From: Streptomyces sp. ISL-98
GTDB taxonomy: Bacteria; Actinomycetota; Actinomycetes; Streptomycetales; Streptomycetaceae
Reading direction: 5' to 3'
DNA: 64,000 bases
NCBI RefSeq assembly: GCF_018614055.1
Contig: NZ_JAGGPB010000003.1
Coordinates: forward strand, 16,567-80,566
A program made the translations under genes and the position numbers. Within the stretch, counting starts at the first letter, position 1. Each line of letters starts with the position of its first letter. Below are positions 16,276 through 24,909 of the stretch, one piece after another. The notes beneath the pieces were generated by a model. The model was not told the origin of the DNA. It was given only the letters and a program-made list of their open reading frames with translations, and did no database searches.

Positions 16276-17040
16276 TCAGTTCCAGGTACCCCGCTCGGTC
16301 AGCACCGTGCGCAACGTCTCGATGTGATCCGTCATGATGCCATCCACGCCGAGGTCGAGGAGCGCCGTCATCCGGCCCGGATCGTTGATCGTCCAGACGT
16401 GGACCTGCAGGCCGAGGGCGTGCGCCGTCCGCACGAAGCGGCGGTCGACCACCCTGATGCCGTTCTGTACCTCGGGAACCTGAGCGCATACGGCGCTGCG
16501 GCGCAGGGCGGCGGGCACCGAGCGTGCGCGCAGCCACAGACCCAGGACGCCTGTGGTGCCGTACGAGGTGGCGAGGCGGGGGCCCGCGAGGCGCTGCGCC
16601 CTGGCGACGCGGTTCTCGTTGAACGACCCGACGCACACCCGGTCCCAGGCCCCGGTCCTGCGGACGAGGTCGACCAGCGGGCCCAGGGCGGGCTCCGCCT
16701 TGATGTCCACATTCCAGCGGGCGTCCGGGAACTCCTCCAGCAGTTCCTCGAAGAGGGGCAGCGGTTCGGTGCCCGCCACGCGCGCCCGGCTGACGTCCCT
16801 CCAGGGCAGCGCGGCGATGCGCCCGCGCGCGTCCGTCACCCGATCGAGGGTCGCGTCGTGGAACGCGACGAGCCGGCCGTCCGCCGTGGCGTGCACATCG
16901 GTCTCGAAGTAGCGGTACCCGGAACCGGCAGCGCGCCTGAAGGCCGCCGCCGTGTTCTCAAGACCGTCACCGGCCCCGCCCCGGTGCGCGAAGGCGATCG
17001 GAGCGGGGTGGTCCAGATAGGGATGGCGTACGCGAATCAC
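16276..17040 (-). CDS. Glycerophosphodiester phosphodiesterase
   Basis: 254 residues starting at a GTG whose GTGA overlaps the stop of the YczE-like gene. The GDPD TIM-barrel motifs are present: AFAHRGGAGDGLENT near the N-terminus (catalytic His and Arg), ETDVHATADG with metal-binding Glu and Asp, VAFHDATLDRVTD with the second catalytic His, and WNVDIKAEPA. The C-terminus has VHVWTINDPGRM and GIMTDH. There is no signal peptide. It hydrolyses glycerophosphodiesters to glycerol-3-phosphate and an alcohol in the cytoplasm. Confidence 0.92.
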   Translation of the reverse strand: MIRVRHPYLDHPAPIAFAHRGGAGDGLENTAAAFRRAAGSGYRYFETDVHATADGRLVAFHDATLDRVTDARGRIAALPWRDVSRARVAGTEPLPLFEELLEEFPDARWNVDIKAEPALGPLVDLVRRTGAWDRVCVGSFNENRVARAQRLAGPRLATSYGTTGVLGLWLRARSVPAALRRSAVCAQVPEVQNGIRVVDRRFVRTAHALGLQVHVWTINDPGRMTALLDLGVDGIMTDHIETLRTVLTERGTWN

Positions 17041-17684
17041 CGGGGGATTATTGCGCGTTCCTGTGTATGCGTGGCGACGACCGTACTGCGGGAGCCCGGC
17101 GAGGGGACGGCGAAGAAGCGCAGGAAGAACTGCGCGAGCGGCCCGATCGCGAGCGCGTAGACCACGGTCCCGGCGCCGACCGAGCCGCCCAGGGCGAAAC
17201 CGGCGGCGACGACGGCGACCTCGATGGCGGTACGCACGAGCCGGATGGAACGCCCGGTGAGCCGGTGCAGCCCGGTCATCAGCCCGTCCCGCGGACCCGG
17301 CCCGAAGCGGGCGGCGATGTACAGGCCGGTCGCCAGCCCGTTGAGCGCGACGCCACCGAGCATCAGCGGAACCTGCCCGGCGAGTCCGTGCACGTCCGGC
17401 ACGAGGGCCAGCGTGCCGTCCATCGCGATGCCGATCACCACGACGTTGGAAACGGTGCCGAGGCCCGGGCGTTGCCGGGCCGGGATCCAGAGCAGCAGGA
17501 CCGCGGCGCCCACGATGATCGACACGACTCCGATCGTCATCCCGGTCCGCTCGGCGAGCCCCTGGTGCAGCACTCCCCAGGGTTCGAGGCCGAGGCCCGC
17601 CCGTACGAGGACCGCCGAACTCACTCCGTACAGCACCAAACCGACGTACAGCTGAATCAGCCGACGGGTGAGTTCTCTGGACAA
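17037..17684 (-). CDS. YczE/YitT-like integral membrane protein
   Basis: 215 residues. I place the start at the TTG at 17684, which has AGGGAG six bases upstream; the GTG at 17726 would add 14 residues without a good site. Five hydrophobic segments are visible (RRLIQLYVGLVLYGVSSAVL, GVVSIIVGAAVLLLWIP, TVSNVVVIGIAMDG, LMLGGVALNGLATGLYIA, VAVVAAGFALGGSVGAGTVV), with the conserved FGPGPRDGLMTGL loop of this family. Such proteins are often encoded opposite a MocR regulator, as here, and are thought to transport a vitamin or amino-acid-like compound. Confidence 0.82.
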   Translation of the reverse strand: MSRELTRRLIQLYVGLVLYGVSSAVLVRAGLGLEPWGVLHQGLAERTGMTIGVVSIIVGAAVLLLWIPARQRPGLGTVSNVVVIGIAMDGTLALVPDVHGLAGQVPLMLGGVALNGLATGLYIAARFGPGPRDGLMTGLHRLTGRSIRLVRTAIEVAVVAAGFALGGSVGAGTVVYALAIGPLAQFFLRFFAVPSPGSRSTVVATHTQERAIIPR

Positions 17685-17707
17685 GGAGTGCTCCCTGGGT
17701 AGTGCTG

Positions 17708-17778
17708 GTGGACCGACACGTGACACCCTGTGGCTTGGCAGGAGATGCCATCCATGGCCAATTCGGGTTAGGTGGACT
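17708..17778. promoter_or_regulatory. Divergent control region of the YczE-like and MocR genes
   Basis: The 101-base gap 17685-17785 holds a repeated GGTGGAC element (17708 and 17771) and a short TGGCA-GGAGA-TGCCA inverted repeat near 17751-17765. MocR regulators usually bind spaced direct repeats between themselves and their target, so these are candidate sites. The match is short and could be chance. Confidence 0.3.
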
Positions 17779-17785
17779 GGAAATC

Positions 17786-19291
17786 ATGGCTCAGTGGACT
17801 TCAGCGGTCGGGGTGGCTCAGCTCGCCAGGCAGCTCAATGCCCAGCAGCCCCGCCCCGCGGGGCCCGGTACGCGCAAGCCGCCGGCCTACCGAGCCCTCG
17901 CCGACGGCATAAGGCTGCTCGTCCTGGAAGGACGCGTTCCGGTCGCTGCCCGGCTCCCTGCCGAGCGCGAGCTCGCCGTGGCGCTGGCCGTCAGCCGTAC
18001 GACCGTGGCCGCGGCCTACGAGGCGCTGCGCGCGGAGGGCTTCCTGGAGTCGCGCAGGGGAGCAGGCAGCTGGACCGCCGTCCCGGCCGGCAATCCGCTG
18101 CCCGCCCGGGGCCTCGAACCCCTGCCGCCCGAGTCCCTCGGCTCGGTGATCGACCTCGGGTGCGCCGCCCTGCCCGCGCCCGAGCCGTGGCTCACGCGCG
18201 CGGTCCAGGGCGCCCTGGAGGAGCTGCCGCCGTACGCGCACACCCACGGCGACTACCCGGCGGGCCTGCCCGCGCTGCGCGAGATGCTCGCCGACCGCTA
18301 CACCGCGCGCGGCATCCCGACCATGCCCGAGCAGATCATGGTCACCACGGGCGCGATGGGTGCGATCGACGCGATCTGCCATCTCTTCGCGGGCCGCGGC
18401 GAACGCATCGCCGTCGAGTCGCCGTCGTACGCGAACATCCTTCAGCTCATGCGCGAAGCGGGCGCCCGGCTGGTGCCCGTCGCCATGGCCGAAGGGCTCT
18501 CGGGCTGGGACCTGCCGCGCTGGCGCCAGGTCATGCGCGACGCCGCCCCCCGTCTCGCGTACGTCGTCGCGGACTTCCACAACCCGACCGGCGCCCTGGC
18601 CGACGAGGAGCAGCGTCGCGGGCTCGTCGACGCGGCGCGCTCGGCAGGGACCGTACTCGTCGTCGACGAGACCATGTCGGAGCTGTCCCTGGACCTGGAC
18701 GAGGGCGTCGGCATGCCGCGGCCGGTCTGTGCCTTCGACCCGGCGGGCAGCACGGTCCTGACGGTGGGTTCCGCGAGCAAGGCGTTCTGGGCGGGCATGC
18801 GCATCGGCTGGGTCCGGGCGTCGCCCGATGTGATCCGCAGCCTGGTGGCGGCGCGCGCGTACGCCGACCTCGGGACGCCGGTCCTGGAACAGCTCGCCGT
18901 CACCTGGCTGATGAGCACGGGCGGCTGGGAGCAGGCCGTGGGCATCCGCCGTACCCAGGCACGGGAGAACCGCGACGCGCTCGTGGCGGCGGTGCGCAGG
19001 GAGCTGCCCGACTGGGAGTTCGACGTTCCGCGCGGCGGGCTGACGCTCTGGGTCCGTACCGGCGGGCTTTCCGGATCGCGGCTGGCCGAGATGGGCGAGC
19101 GGGTCGGCGTACGGGTGCCTTCCGGGCCGCGTTTCGGTGTCGACGGTGCGTTCGAGGGGTATGTGCGGCTGCCGTTCACCGTGAGCGGCCCGGTGGCGGA
19201 CGAGGCCGCCGTGCGTCTGGCGGCGGCCGCGAGGCTGGTGGAAAGCGGAGCGAGCTCCGGTTCGGAAACGCCGCGGACCTTCGTCGCCTGA
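17786..19291 (+). CDS. MocR-type GntR regulator with aminotransferase-like domain
   Basis: 501 residues from the ATG at 17786. The N-terminal winged helix (LPAERELAVALAVSRTTVAA, about residues 64-83) is joined to a fold-type I PLP domain. The PLP Lys is in GSASKAFWAGMRIGW, FHNPTGALAD matches the NPTG motif and DETMSELSLD supplies the ring Asp. MocR proteins use PLP as effector or cofactor without needing transaminase activity. It most likely controls the divergent YczE-like gene. The gene ends 52 bases before the convergent FtsK-like gene. Confidence 0.88.
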   Translation: MAQWTSAVGVAQLARQLNAQQPRPAGPGTRKPPAYRALADGIRLLVLEGRVPVAARLPAERELAVALAVSRTTVAAAYEALRAEGFLESRRGAGSWTAVPAGNPLPARGLEPLPPESLGSVIDLGCAALPAPEPWLTRAVQGALEELPPYAHTHGDYPAGLPALREMLADRYTARGIPTMPEQIMVTTGAMGAIDAICHLFAGRGERIAVESPSYANILQLMREAGARLVPVAMAEGLSGWDLPRWRQVMRDAAPRLAYVVADFHNPTGALADEEQRRGLVDAARSAGTVLVVDETMSELSLDLDEGVGMPRPVCAFDPAGSTVLTVGSASKAFWAGMRIGWVRASPDVIRSLVAARAYADLGTPVLEQLAVTWLMSTGGWEQAVGIRRTQARENRDALVAAVRRELPDWEFDVPRGGLTLWVRTGGLSGSRLAEMGERVGVRVPSGPRFGVDGAFEGYVRLPFTVSGPVADEAAVRLAAAARLVESGASSGSETPRTFVA

Positions 19292-19343
19292 CAGGTCGCC
19301 GGACAAGGCCGCTCGGGAGCTTGAGAGGTCGCTTGCCGGGGGC

Positions 19344-20990
19344 TCAGCCCTCGGCAGGCACCGGTTCCGGTCCGTGGACCGGGGCCTGGCCCTGGGCCGG
19401 AGTCTGAAGTCCCGGACCGGGATCCGGCTCCGACGGCTCCGGTTCCGGCTCCGACTCCGGCCCCAGCTCGGGCTCCGGAAGTACCTGGTACTCGGGGAGC
19501 AGGTCGAGTACGGCCTGCCGGTGCGCCTCGCTCGTCGCGTCGTCGTACGGGTCGGGCGTCGCCGGGACCTGGAGCCGCATCACAGGCCCGGTGCCCAGCC
19601 GTGCGTAGCCCCGGCCGGGCGGCACGTCGCGGGTCGGTGTGGTGTGCGGCGGCGCTCCCAGTACGGCTTCCACCTGGGCGGGGACCGCCGGGCCGAGCAC
19701 CGCACGTGCGCGCGTGTGCGTCCGTACGCTCTCGCTGAGGGCTTCCATGGTGTCGAACTGCTCGGCCACCACCACCGTCACATTCGCGGCCCTGCCGTGC
19801 CGCAGCGGCACCTGGAGCAGCTCCTGGGGGTCGGTGCGCCCGTCGGCCGCAGCCAGATGACCGAAGACGCTCGGCCGGTCCAGCAGGATCCACAGCGGCC
19901 GCCTGGTGTCGTCGGGCGCCGGATGCCCCGACTGACGCGCCCGGTTCGAGGCGATGAGCCGCCGCTCCGTCTCGTGCGCGGCCCACTCCAGGCTGGCCAG
20001 CGCACCTGTGAGGCCGCATTCGACGGCCAGAACGCCCCTGCGCCCGGTGAGGCAGGCGTACTCGCCGGTACCGCTGCCCTCGACGATCACTACGTCGCCG
20101 TGCTGGAGGGCCTGCAGCGCGATCGAGCGCAGCAGACTGGTCGCACCGCTCCCGGGCTGTCCGACGACGAGAAGGTGCGGCTCCGTCGAGCGCGCACCCG
20201 TCCGCCAGATCACCGGGGGAGCGTCATTCGTCTTGTCTCCCTGAGTGACCGGCACAGTGCGCTGGACCGCATCGGCGTCGGTGAAGCCCAGCACGGTCTC
20301 ACCGGGCGTGGTGACGAAACGCTGTGCCGCGATGGAGGTGGGGAGTCCGGGGAGCACCTTCATGAGCAGCAGGTTGCCCTCCTCGTCCCAGTCGAAGTGG
20401 TACTCGCGGCCGCGGCCCGACTTGGTGTGCAGGAGCTGCTCGATGCGCCGGCGGCTCGCGGCTTCGCCGTCGGTGAAGTGCGCCGGGTACTGCACGAGGA
20501 GCCGGACGAGCCGTCCGTCCTCGAAGGTGTACTCGCAGAAGGCCTTGTCCCACTCGCCGCCGTGGGTGAACAGAGGGCTGGGGTCGTCGGCCACCGCGAA
20601 GTACGGGACCAGGGCTTCGTAGATGGCCCGGAGCCGGTCGGTCTCGGCCGGGCTGGGACCGGCGTGCACCGCGATGTATCCCCTTCCCTTCCAGGCGGCC
20701 GCGCCCATCACCGTAATCAGGGCGAGCAGCGGCCCGTACGGGATGAGCGCGACCACCAGGACGATCGCCGCCACCAGAAACAGCGCGGAACCACGCCGCT
20801 CCTTGGGCGTATCGGTCCACTTGCACCGGCCGGCGGCAGTCAGCTGCCGCAGGCCACGGGTGATGACGATGAGCGGATGGAGGACGTCGGTGGCGCTGTC
20901 GGCTGCAGTGCGCGCGATCTCGCGGCTGCGGGTGATCGAAGCACTGCCGCTGCTCAGAATGCGGGGGAGTGGACGAATTCGCCGGGCCAC
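19344..20990 (-). CDS. FtsK/TraB-like membrane-anchored P-loop protein with altered Walker A
   Basis: 548 residues; GTG start at 20990 after AGGAGA with a 6-base spacer. A pair of membrane helices lies at about residues 68-98. A cytoplasmic domain follows with a P-loop-like LLVVGQPGSGATSLLRS (residues 273-289) and a Walker B-like LWILLD (366-371). The Lys of the P-loop is replaced by Ala in GSGATS, so ATP hydrolysis is doubtful. The C-terminus (about 475-548) is a Pro/Glu/Ser-rich tail. Layout resembles the FtsK-type spread and transfer proteins of Streptomyces plasmids. It is downstream of a 64-residue membrane protein, probably one operon. Confidence 0.65.
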   Translation of the reverse strand: MARRIRPLPRILSSGSASITRSREIARTAADSATDVLHPLIVITRGLRQLTAAGRCKWTDTPKERRGSALFLVAAIVLVVALIPYGPLLALITVMGAAAWKGRGYIAVHAGPSPAETDRLRAIYEALVPYFAVADDPSPLFTHGGEWDKAFCEYTFEDGRLVRLLVQYPAHFTDGEAASRRRIEQLLHTKSGRGREYHFDWDEEGNLLLMKVLPGLPTSIAAQRFVTTPGETVLGFTDADAVQRTVPVTQGDKTNDAPPVIWRTGARSTEPHLLVVGQPGSGATSLLRSIALQALQHGDVVIVEGSGTGEYACLTGRRGVLAVECGLTGALASLEWAAHETERRLIASNRARQSGHPAPDDTRRPLWILLDRPSVFGHLAAADGRTDPQELLQVPLRHGRAANVTVVVAEQFDTMEALSESVRTHTRARAVLGPAVPAQVEAVLGAPPHTTPTRDVPPGRGYARLGTGPVMRLQVPATPDPYDDATSEAHRQAVLDLLPEYQVLPEPELGPESEPEPEPSEPDPGPGLQTPAQGQAPVHGPEPVPAEG

Positions 20991-21027
20991 TTCGGTCTCC
21001 TGGGGGTGTTGAAGCGGTTACGGCAGG

Positions 21028-21222
21028 TCAGAACTTGATCCCGCCCAGAAGGCTGGCGAGGCTGGCGCCTCCTGCCTTGATACTCGGGGCGATCGCCGTA
21101 CCCGCGAGGTAGAAGCCGAACAATGCGCAGACGAGCGCGTGGGACGCCTTGAGGCCGTCTTTCCGGAAGAACAGAAAGACGATGATTCCAAGCAGCACGA
21201 CGCCTGAGATGGACAGGATCAT
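21028..21222 (-). CDS. Small two-helix membrane protein
   Basis: 64 residues from the ATG at 21222, which follows AGGAGACCCAC; the longer reading from 21273 adds 17 unsupported residues. Two hydrophobic stretches, ILSISGVVLLGIIVFLFF and ALVCALFGFYLAGTAIA, flank a basic RKDGLKAS turn. The C-terminus ends GGASLASLLGGIKF. It lies 37 bases upstream of the FtsK-like gene. Small hydrophobic partners of this kind occur with FtsK-like spread genes on Streptomyces plasmids; a shared role is inference. Confidence 0.75.
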   Translation of the reverse strand: MILSISGVVLLGIIVFLFFRKDGLKASHALVCALFGFYLAGTAIAPSIKAGGASLASLLGGIKF

Positions 21223-21418
21223 GTGGGTCTCCTGGTTGATGGGGACAGTCACCCTGAGTTCTTCCAGGCTCACAGCATGTATCTATACGGCAAAAGGTGC
21301 AAATGGGTTACTTTTCAGTTTTTTCACTGGACTGGCCGATGATGGTCCGCTCGCGTGGATCTTTGCCGCAGGTGGGCCGGGTCATGTCGTCCGACGGGCA
21401 GTACCCTGACGATTCACT

Positions 21419-21440
21419 CGTACGGCGCTGCTGCCGTACG
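21419..21440 (+). promoter_or_regulatory. Palindrome upstream of the ankyrin gene
   Basis: CGTACGGC (21419-21426) and GCCGTACG (21433-21440) form a perfect 8-bp inverted repeat with a 6-base centre, about 44 bases before the ankyrin start. It could be an operator or a hairpin in the leader. The rest of 21223-21483 is unusually AT-rich for this genome near 21280-21330, which fits promoters for both flanking genes. Confidence 0.4.
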
Positions 21441-21483
21441 CACAGGTCACAGCAGTGAACGGCAGAGGAGGGCGGTCCGTCCG

Positions 21484-21876
21484 ATGAGCGAAACCCCGGA
21501 TCCCGAAGTGGTCGAACTGGCTACGAAGATCTTCGACCTGGCACGCCAGGGAGAGGCCGAGGCGCTTGCCGCGTACGTCGACGCAGGCGTATCCGCGAAC
21601 CTCACCAACGACCGGGGCGACTCCCTCGTGATGCTCGCCGCCTACCACGGCCACGCGGCGGCGGTCGACGCCCTGCTCGCCCGCGGCGCCGACCCGGACC
21701 GGGCCAACGACCGCGGCCAGACGCCCCTCGCCGGCGCGGTATTCAAGGGCGAGGACGCGGTGATCCGCGCCCTCCTGAGCGGCGGTGCCGACCCGGCCGC
21801 CGGAACGCCGTCCGCGCTGGACACGGCACGCATGTTCGACAAGAAGGACCTGCTGGAGCTGTTCGGCGCCCAGTGA
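21484..21876 (+). CDS. Ankyrin-repeat protein
   Basis: 130 residues, ATG at 21484 with GAGGAGGG about 11 bases upstream. Three ankyrin repeats can be read: around residues 29-60 (VDAGVSANLTNDRGDSLVML), 62-93 (HAAAVDALLARGADPDRAND) and 95-126 (EDAVIRALLSGGADPAAG). There is no signal peptide, so it is a cytoplasmic protein-interaction module. Partners are unknown; no enzyme or toxin domain is attached. Confidence 0.88.
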   Translation: MSETPDPEVVELATKIFDLARQGEAEALAAYVDAGVSANLTNDRGDSLVMLAAYHGHAAAVDALLARGADPDRANDRGQTPLAGAVFKGEDAVIRALLSGGADPAAGTPSALDTARMFDKKDLLELFGAQ

Positions 21877-22034
21877 GGGCCGCCGCCGCGGGGCGCCGTA
21901 AATGTGGTCGCGTCGGCGAAATGGCTGGGTCATCATGACGTCGGATTCACATGCACGAGGTAAGGGCAGAAGTTGCCGGACCACGGGAATGTGAGCGGGC
22001 CCGCTCCGGGCCCACCGACGAGAGGCAGAGGAAA

Positions 22035-22094
22035 ATGGTCTACAGCGAGCACGAGACGACGACGGACGGCCGGACATGTTGTCGCGCGGCCTAG
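22035..22094 (+). CDS. Possible 19-residue leader peptide
   Basis: The ORF MVYSEHETTTDGRTCCRAA starts behind GAGGCAGAGG and ends with TAG 49 bases before the HEAT-repeat gene. The ribosome site is good and there are two successive Cys codons (TGT TGT). The interval 21877-22143 otherwise holds no gene. It might be an upstream regulatory peptide, but at 20 codons chance cannot be excluded. Confidence 0.3.
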   Translation: MVYSEHETTTDGRTCCRAA

Positions 22095-22143
22095 ACACGG
22101 CACGTCCCCGGTTGCGTCGACAGCTTGATGTGAGGCTTTTCCC

Positions 22144-23562
22144 ATGTTCGATCCAGTCATAGCGCCGAGCGGCACCTTGCTCGGCCTCCTGCAGAGGGGC
22201 CGCGGCGACGGCACGCTGCACGCGCTCGCCGCGCCCCGCTCCGAAGCGCTCGCGGCCCTCAGCCACTGTGTTCTCGACGATCCCCGCCACGACTGGCAGG
22301 TCGAGAACCGCTCCCTGTACTACGCGCGCCTTTATCTGGATCTCGACGGTCGGCTCGAATCGATCGAGCAGCACCTCTTCGACCCCGAGGACCTCGTCGA
22401 CTCCGACGAGGCCAGAACCGGCCTGGCACTCGCCGTCCTCGGCCACCTCGCCTCGTACGGCAGGAACGACGCCCTCGTGCTGCTGCGGCGGTACGCCAGG
22501 ACCGGTGCCAACTGGGCCTGGGCTCTGGACGAGCTCGCCCTGCGCGACGACGACGCCGGACTGCGCGGCCTCGCCGTGCCCGTCCTCGATCGATTCCCCG
22601 CGACCCCGCAGGGCGAGGCCGATCTGGCCGCCGCCGTACGGGACGCCTACGAGCCCCGGCCCTGGCGCCTGTGGGCGGAGGACCCGCGCGAAACGGTCGG
22701 CGCCCGAGTGCGGGCGGCGGGTGAGCGGGGATCGTTCGACCGCTGGCAGCGACAGATGCGGCCGACCGGGCCCCGCCCCGGCTGGAGCGTCCAGGCCGTG
22801 TTCGACTGGGCACAGCAGGGCCTGGACCGGGGTACGCCGCTCCATGTGCCGGCCGCCCGCTGTCTGACCGCGGTGGCGGGACCCTCCGACCGCGCGGCGA
22901 TCGTCGAGGCCGCCCGCAGCGGCCAGGACGGGGCGCGCAGCACCGCGCTGCACTACCTCGCGGAATCACGGGACCCTGCCGTCCTCGACCTGATCGAAGC
23001 GGGCGCGCAGGACCCCTCACGTACGGTCGCGGACGCCGCAGTCGCCGCCTTCGAGCGGATGTGCGGCGACGATGCGGTGGACCGGGCCCGTGGGTGGGTC
23101 CACCGTCCCGACGCCCTCGGCGCATCGGCGGCGGGCGTGCTCGCCTGCCGGGGCGGGGCACAGGACGCCCCGCTCGTACTCGGTGCGCTGCGGGAGACCG
23201 TACGGTCCGACGGGCCGGACGCACTGCTCCTGTGGACCCTGGTCGACGGGGCGGGCCGGCTCGGCATCTGTGCCGCCGCACCCGTACTGCGGCACATCTA
23301 CCGGGAGACGGCCTCCTCGCACCTGCGCGGCCGCGCGGCGCGCGCCCTGGCCGCCACCGACCCCTCCTACGCCACGGGCTTCGCCGTCGAGTGCCTGTGG
23401 GACTGCGAGGAAACCACCAGGGAAGTGGCGGCACTTCACGCCGAGACAGGCGACGCACGCGTGGCGGAGAGACTGCGGCGACTGGCCGCCGACCCGGCCG
23501 AGGAGGCCGAGGTACAGACCGCCGTACGCAGCAGGATCGGGCCCGACGCGCCCGCTCTCTGA
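22144..23562 (+). CDS. HEAT-repeat-like all-helical protein
   Basis: 472 residues, ATG at 22144 with GTGAGG about 8 bases upstream. The chain is made of repeated helical pairs typical of HEAT/PBS-lyase repeats, for example ARTGLALAVLGHLASYGRNDALVLLRRYA (quoted as extent 22420-22500), AARCLTAVAGPSDRAAIVEA, ALHYLAESRDPAVLDLIEAG and RGRAARALAATDPSYATGF. It probably acts as a protein-binding scaffold in the cytoplasm. No catalytic motif is visible. It stands alone between the ankyrin gene and the glycosyltransferase cassette. Confidence 0.75.
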   Translation: MFDPVIAPSGTLLGLLQRGRGDGTLHALAAPRSEALAALSHCVLDDPRHDWQVENRSLYYARLYLDLDGRLESIEQHLFDPEDLVDSDEARTGLALAVLGHLASYGRNDALVLLRRYARTGANWAWALDELALRDDDAGLRGLAVPVLDRFPATPQGEADLAAAVRDAYEPRPWRLWAEDPRETVGARVRAAGERGSFDRWQRQMRPTGPRPGWSVQAVFDWAQQGLDRGTPLHVPAARCLTAVAGPSDRAAIVEAARSGQDGARSTALHYLAESRDPAVLDLIEAGAQDPSRTVADAAVAAFERMCGDDAVDRARGWVHRPDALGASAAGVLACRGGAQDAPLVLGALRETVRSDGPDALLLWTLVDGAGRLGICAAAPVLRHIYRETASSHLRGRAARALAATDPSYATGFAVECLWDCEETTREVAALHAETGDARVAERLRRLAADPAEEAEVQTAVRSRIGPDAPAL

Positions 23563-23718
23563 GCGGGCGCTACGGGGGCGCCGAGCGGGCGCTACAGTCC
23601 GGCCCCGGGCCGGCTGTGAGCGGGCTACGGGCACGGGGGGCCAAACGCTCATAGGACGTTCCCCGCACGGAAAGATCCAAGTCGGCCGGGCCACTCCCGG
23701 CGGGACGACAACACGAAT

Positions 23719-24909
23719 ATGCGTGTCGCCATCGTCACCGAGTCCTTCCCGCCCGACGTCAACGGCGTTGCCCACTGCGCCCTGCAGACCGCCCGGCACC
23801 TCGCCGCCCGCGGTCATGACCCGCTCGTGATAGCCCCGGCCACCGCGGCCGGGACAGGCTCAAGATCCGGCACAGGATCTGGATCCGGCTCCGGATGGGG
23901 CTCCGAGTCCGGCTCAGGAACCAGCCACGAAAACGGGCCGCCGTACCCCGTGGTGCGCGTGCCCTCCCTTCCGCTGCCCGGCTATCCGCAGGTACGGGTG
24001 GCGCTGCCCAGCCGTAGGGTGGCCGCCGCACTCACCGCGCACCGGGCCGAACTGGTCCACCTGGCCAGCCCGTTCGTCCTCGGCGTGCGCGGGATGGCGG
24101 CCGCCGCCCGGCTGGGCATTCCGGCCGTCGCCGTCTACCAGACCGACCTCGCCGGCTATGCCCGTACGTACATGGGCACGGGCGAAGGAACCGCCTGGCG
24201 GCGGATCCGGGCCGTACACAGCGCGGCGGATCGCACTCTCGCGCCCTCCACGGCCTCCCTGCGGGACCTGGAGGAGCACGGGGTGCCCCGGGTCCGGCTG
24301 TGGGGGCGCGGCGTGGACACGGCGCGGTTCCGGCCGTCCCTGCGCGACGAGGCGCTGCGGCGCGCGCTCGCGCCCGGCGGGGAACTCCTCGTCGGATACG
24401 TCGGGCGGCTGGCTCCCGAGAAGCAGGTGGAGCTCCTGGCGGGCGTGTGCGGCCTCGCGGGAGTACGGGTCGTGATCGTCGGGGACGGGCCGAGCGAGCC
24501 GTCGCTGCGGGCCGCACTGCCGGGCGCCGTCTTCATGGGGCGCAGGACCGGCGAGGACCTCGCGAGCATCTTCGCCTCCCTGGACGTATTCGCGCACACC
24601 GGACCGTACGAGACCTTCTGCCAGACCGTGCAGGAGGCCATGGCGAGCGGGGTGCCGGTGATCGCCCCCGCGGCGGGCGGCCCGCTCGACCTCGTCGACC
24701 ACGGGCGCACCGGCCTGCTGGTCGAACCGCGCGACGCCGGGGCCCTACGGGCGGCGGTGTCCCTACTCGTGGCCGACCCCGCACTGCGGACGGCGTACGG
24801 AAGGGCGGGGCGGGTGGCTGTCGAAGGCAGGACCTGGGCCGCTGTCGGCGACCAACTGCTCGGCCACTATGCCGAGGTGCTGTACGAGCGCACGGTGGTG
24901 GCGGCATGA
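23719..24909 (+). CDS. GT4 family glycosyltransferase (MgtA/PimB-like)
   Basis: 396 residues. The GT-B fold has an N-terminal acceptor domain (MRVAIVTESFPPDVNGVA) and a C-terminal donor domain with VGYVGRLAPEKQVELL, VIVGDGPSEPSL and the E-x7-E signature GPYETFCQTVQEAMASGVPVIAP. It is close to GDP-mannose-dependent alpha-mannosyltransferases of actinobacterial lipoglycan and glycolipid synthesis. About 25 residues of Gly/Ser repeat interrupt the N-terminal domain near residues 45-69. It overlaps the next glycosyltransferase gene by ATGA, so the two are translationally coupled. Confidence 0.88.
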   Translation: MRVAIVTESFPPDVNGVAHCALQTARHLAARGHDPLVIAPATAAGTGSRSGTGSGSGSGWGSESGSGTSHENGPPYPVVRVPSLPLPGYPQVRVALPSRRVAAALTAHRAELVHLASPFVLGVRGMAAAARLGIPAVAVYQTDLAGYARTYMGTGEGTAWRRIRAVHSAADRTLAPSTASLRDLEEHGVPRVRLWGRGVDTARFRPSLRDEALRRALAPGGELLVGYVGRLAPEKQVELLAGVCGLAGVRVVIVGDGPSEPSLRAALPGAVFMGRRTGEDLASIFASLDVFAHTGPYETFCQTVQEAMASGVPVIAPAAGGPLDLVDHGRTGLLVEPRDAGALRAAVSLLVADPALRTAYGRAGRVAVEGRTWAAVGDQLLGHYAEVLYERTVVAA

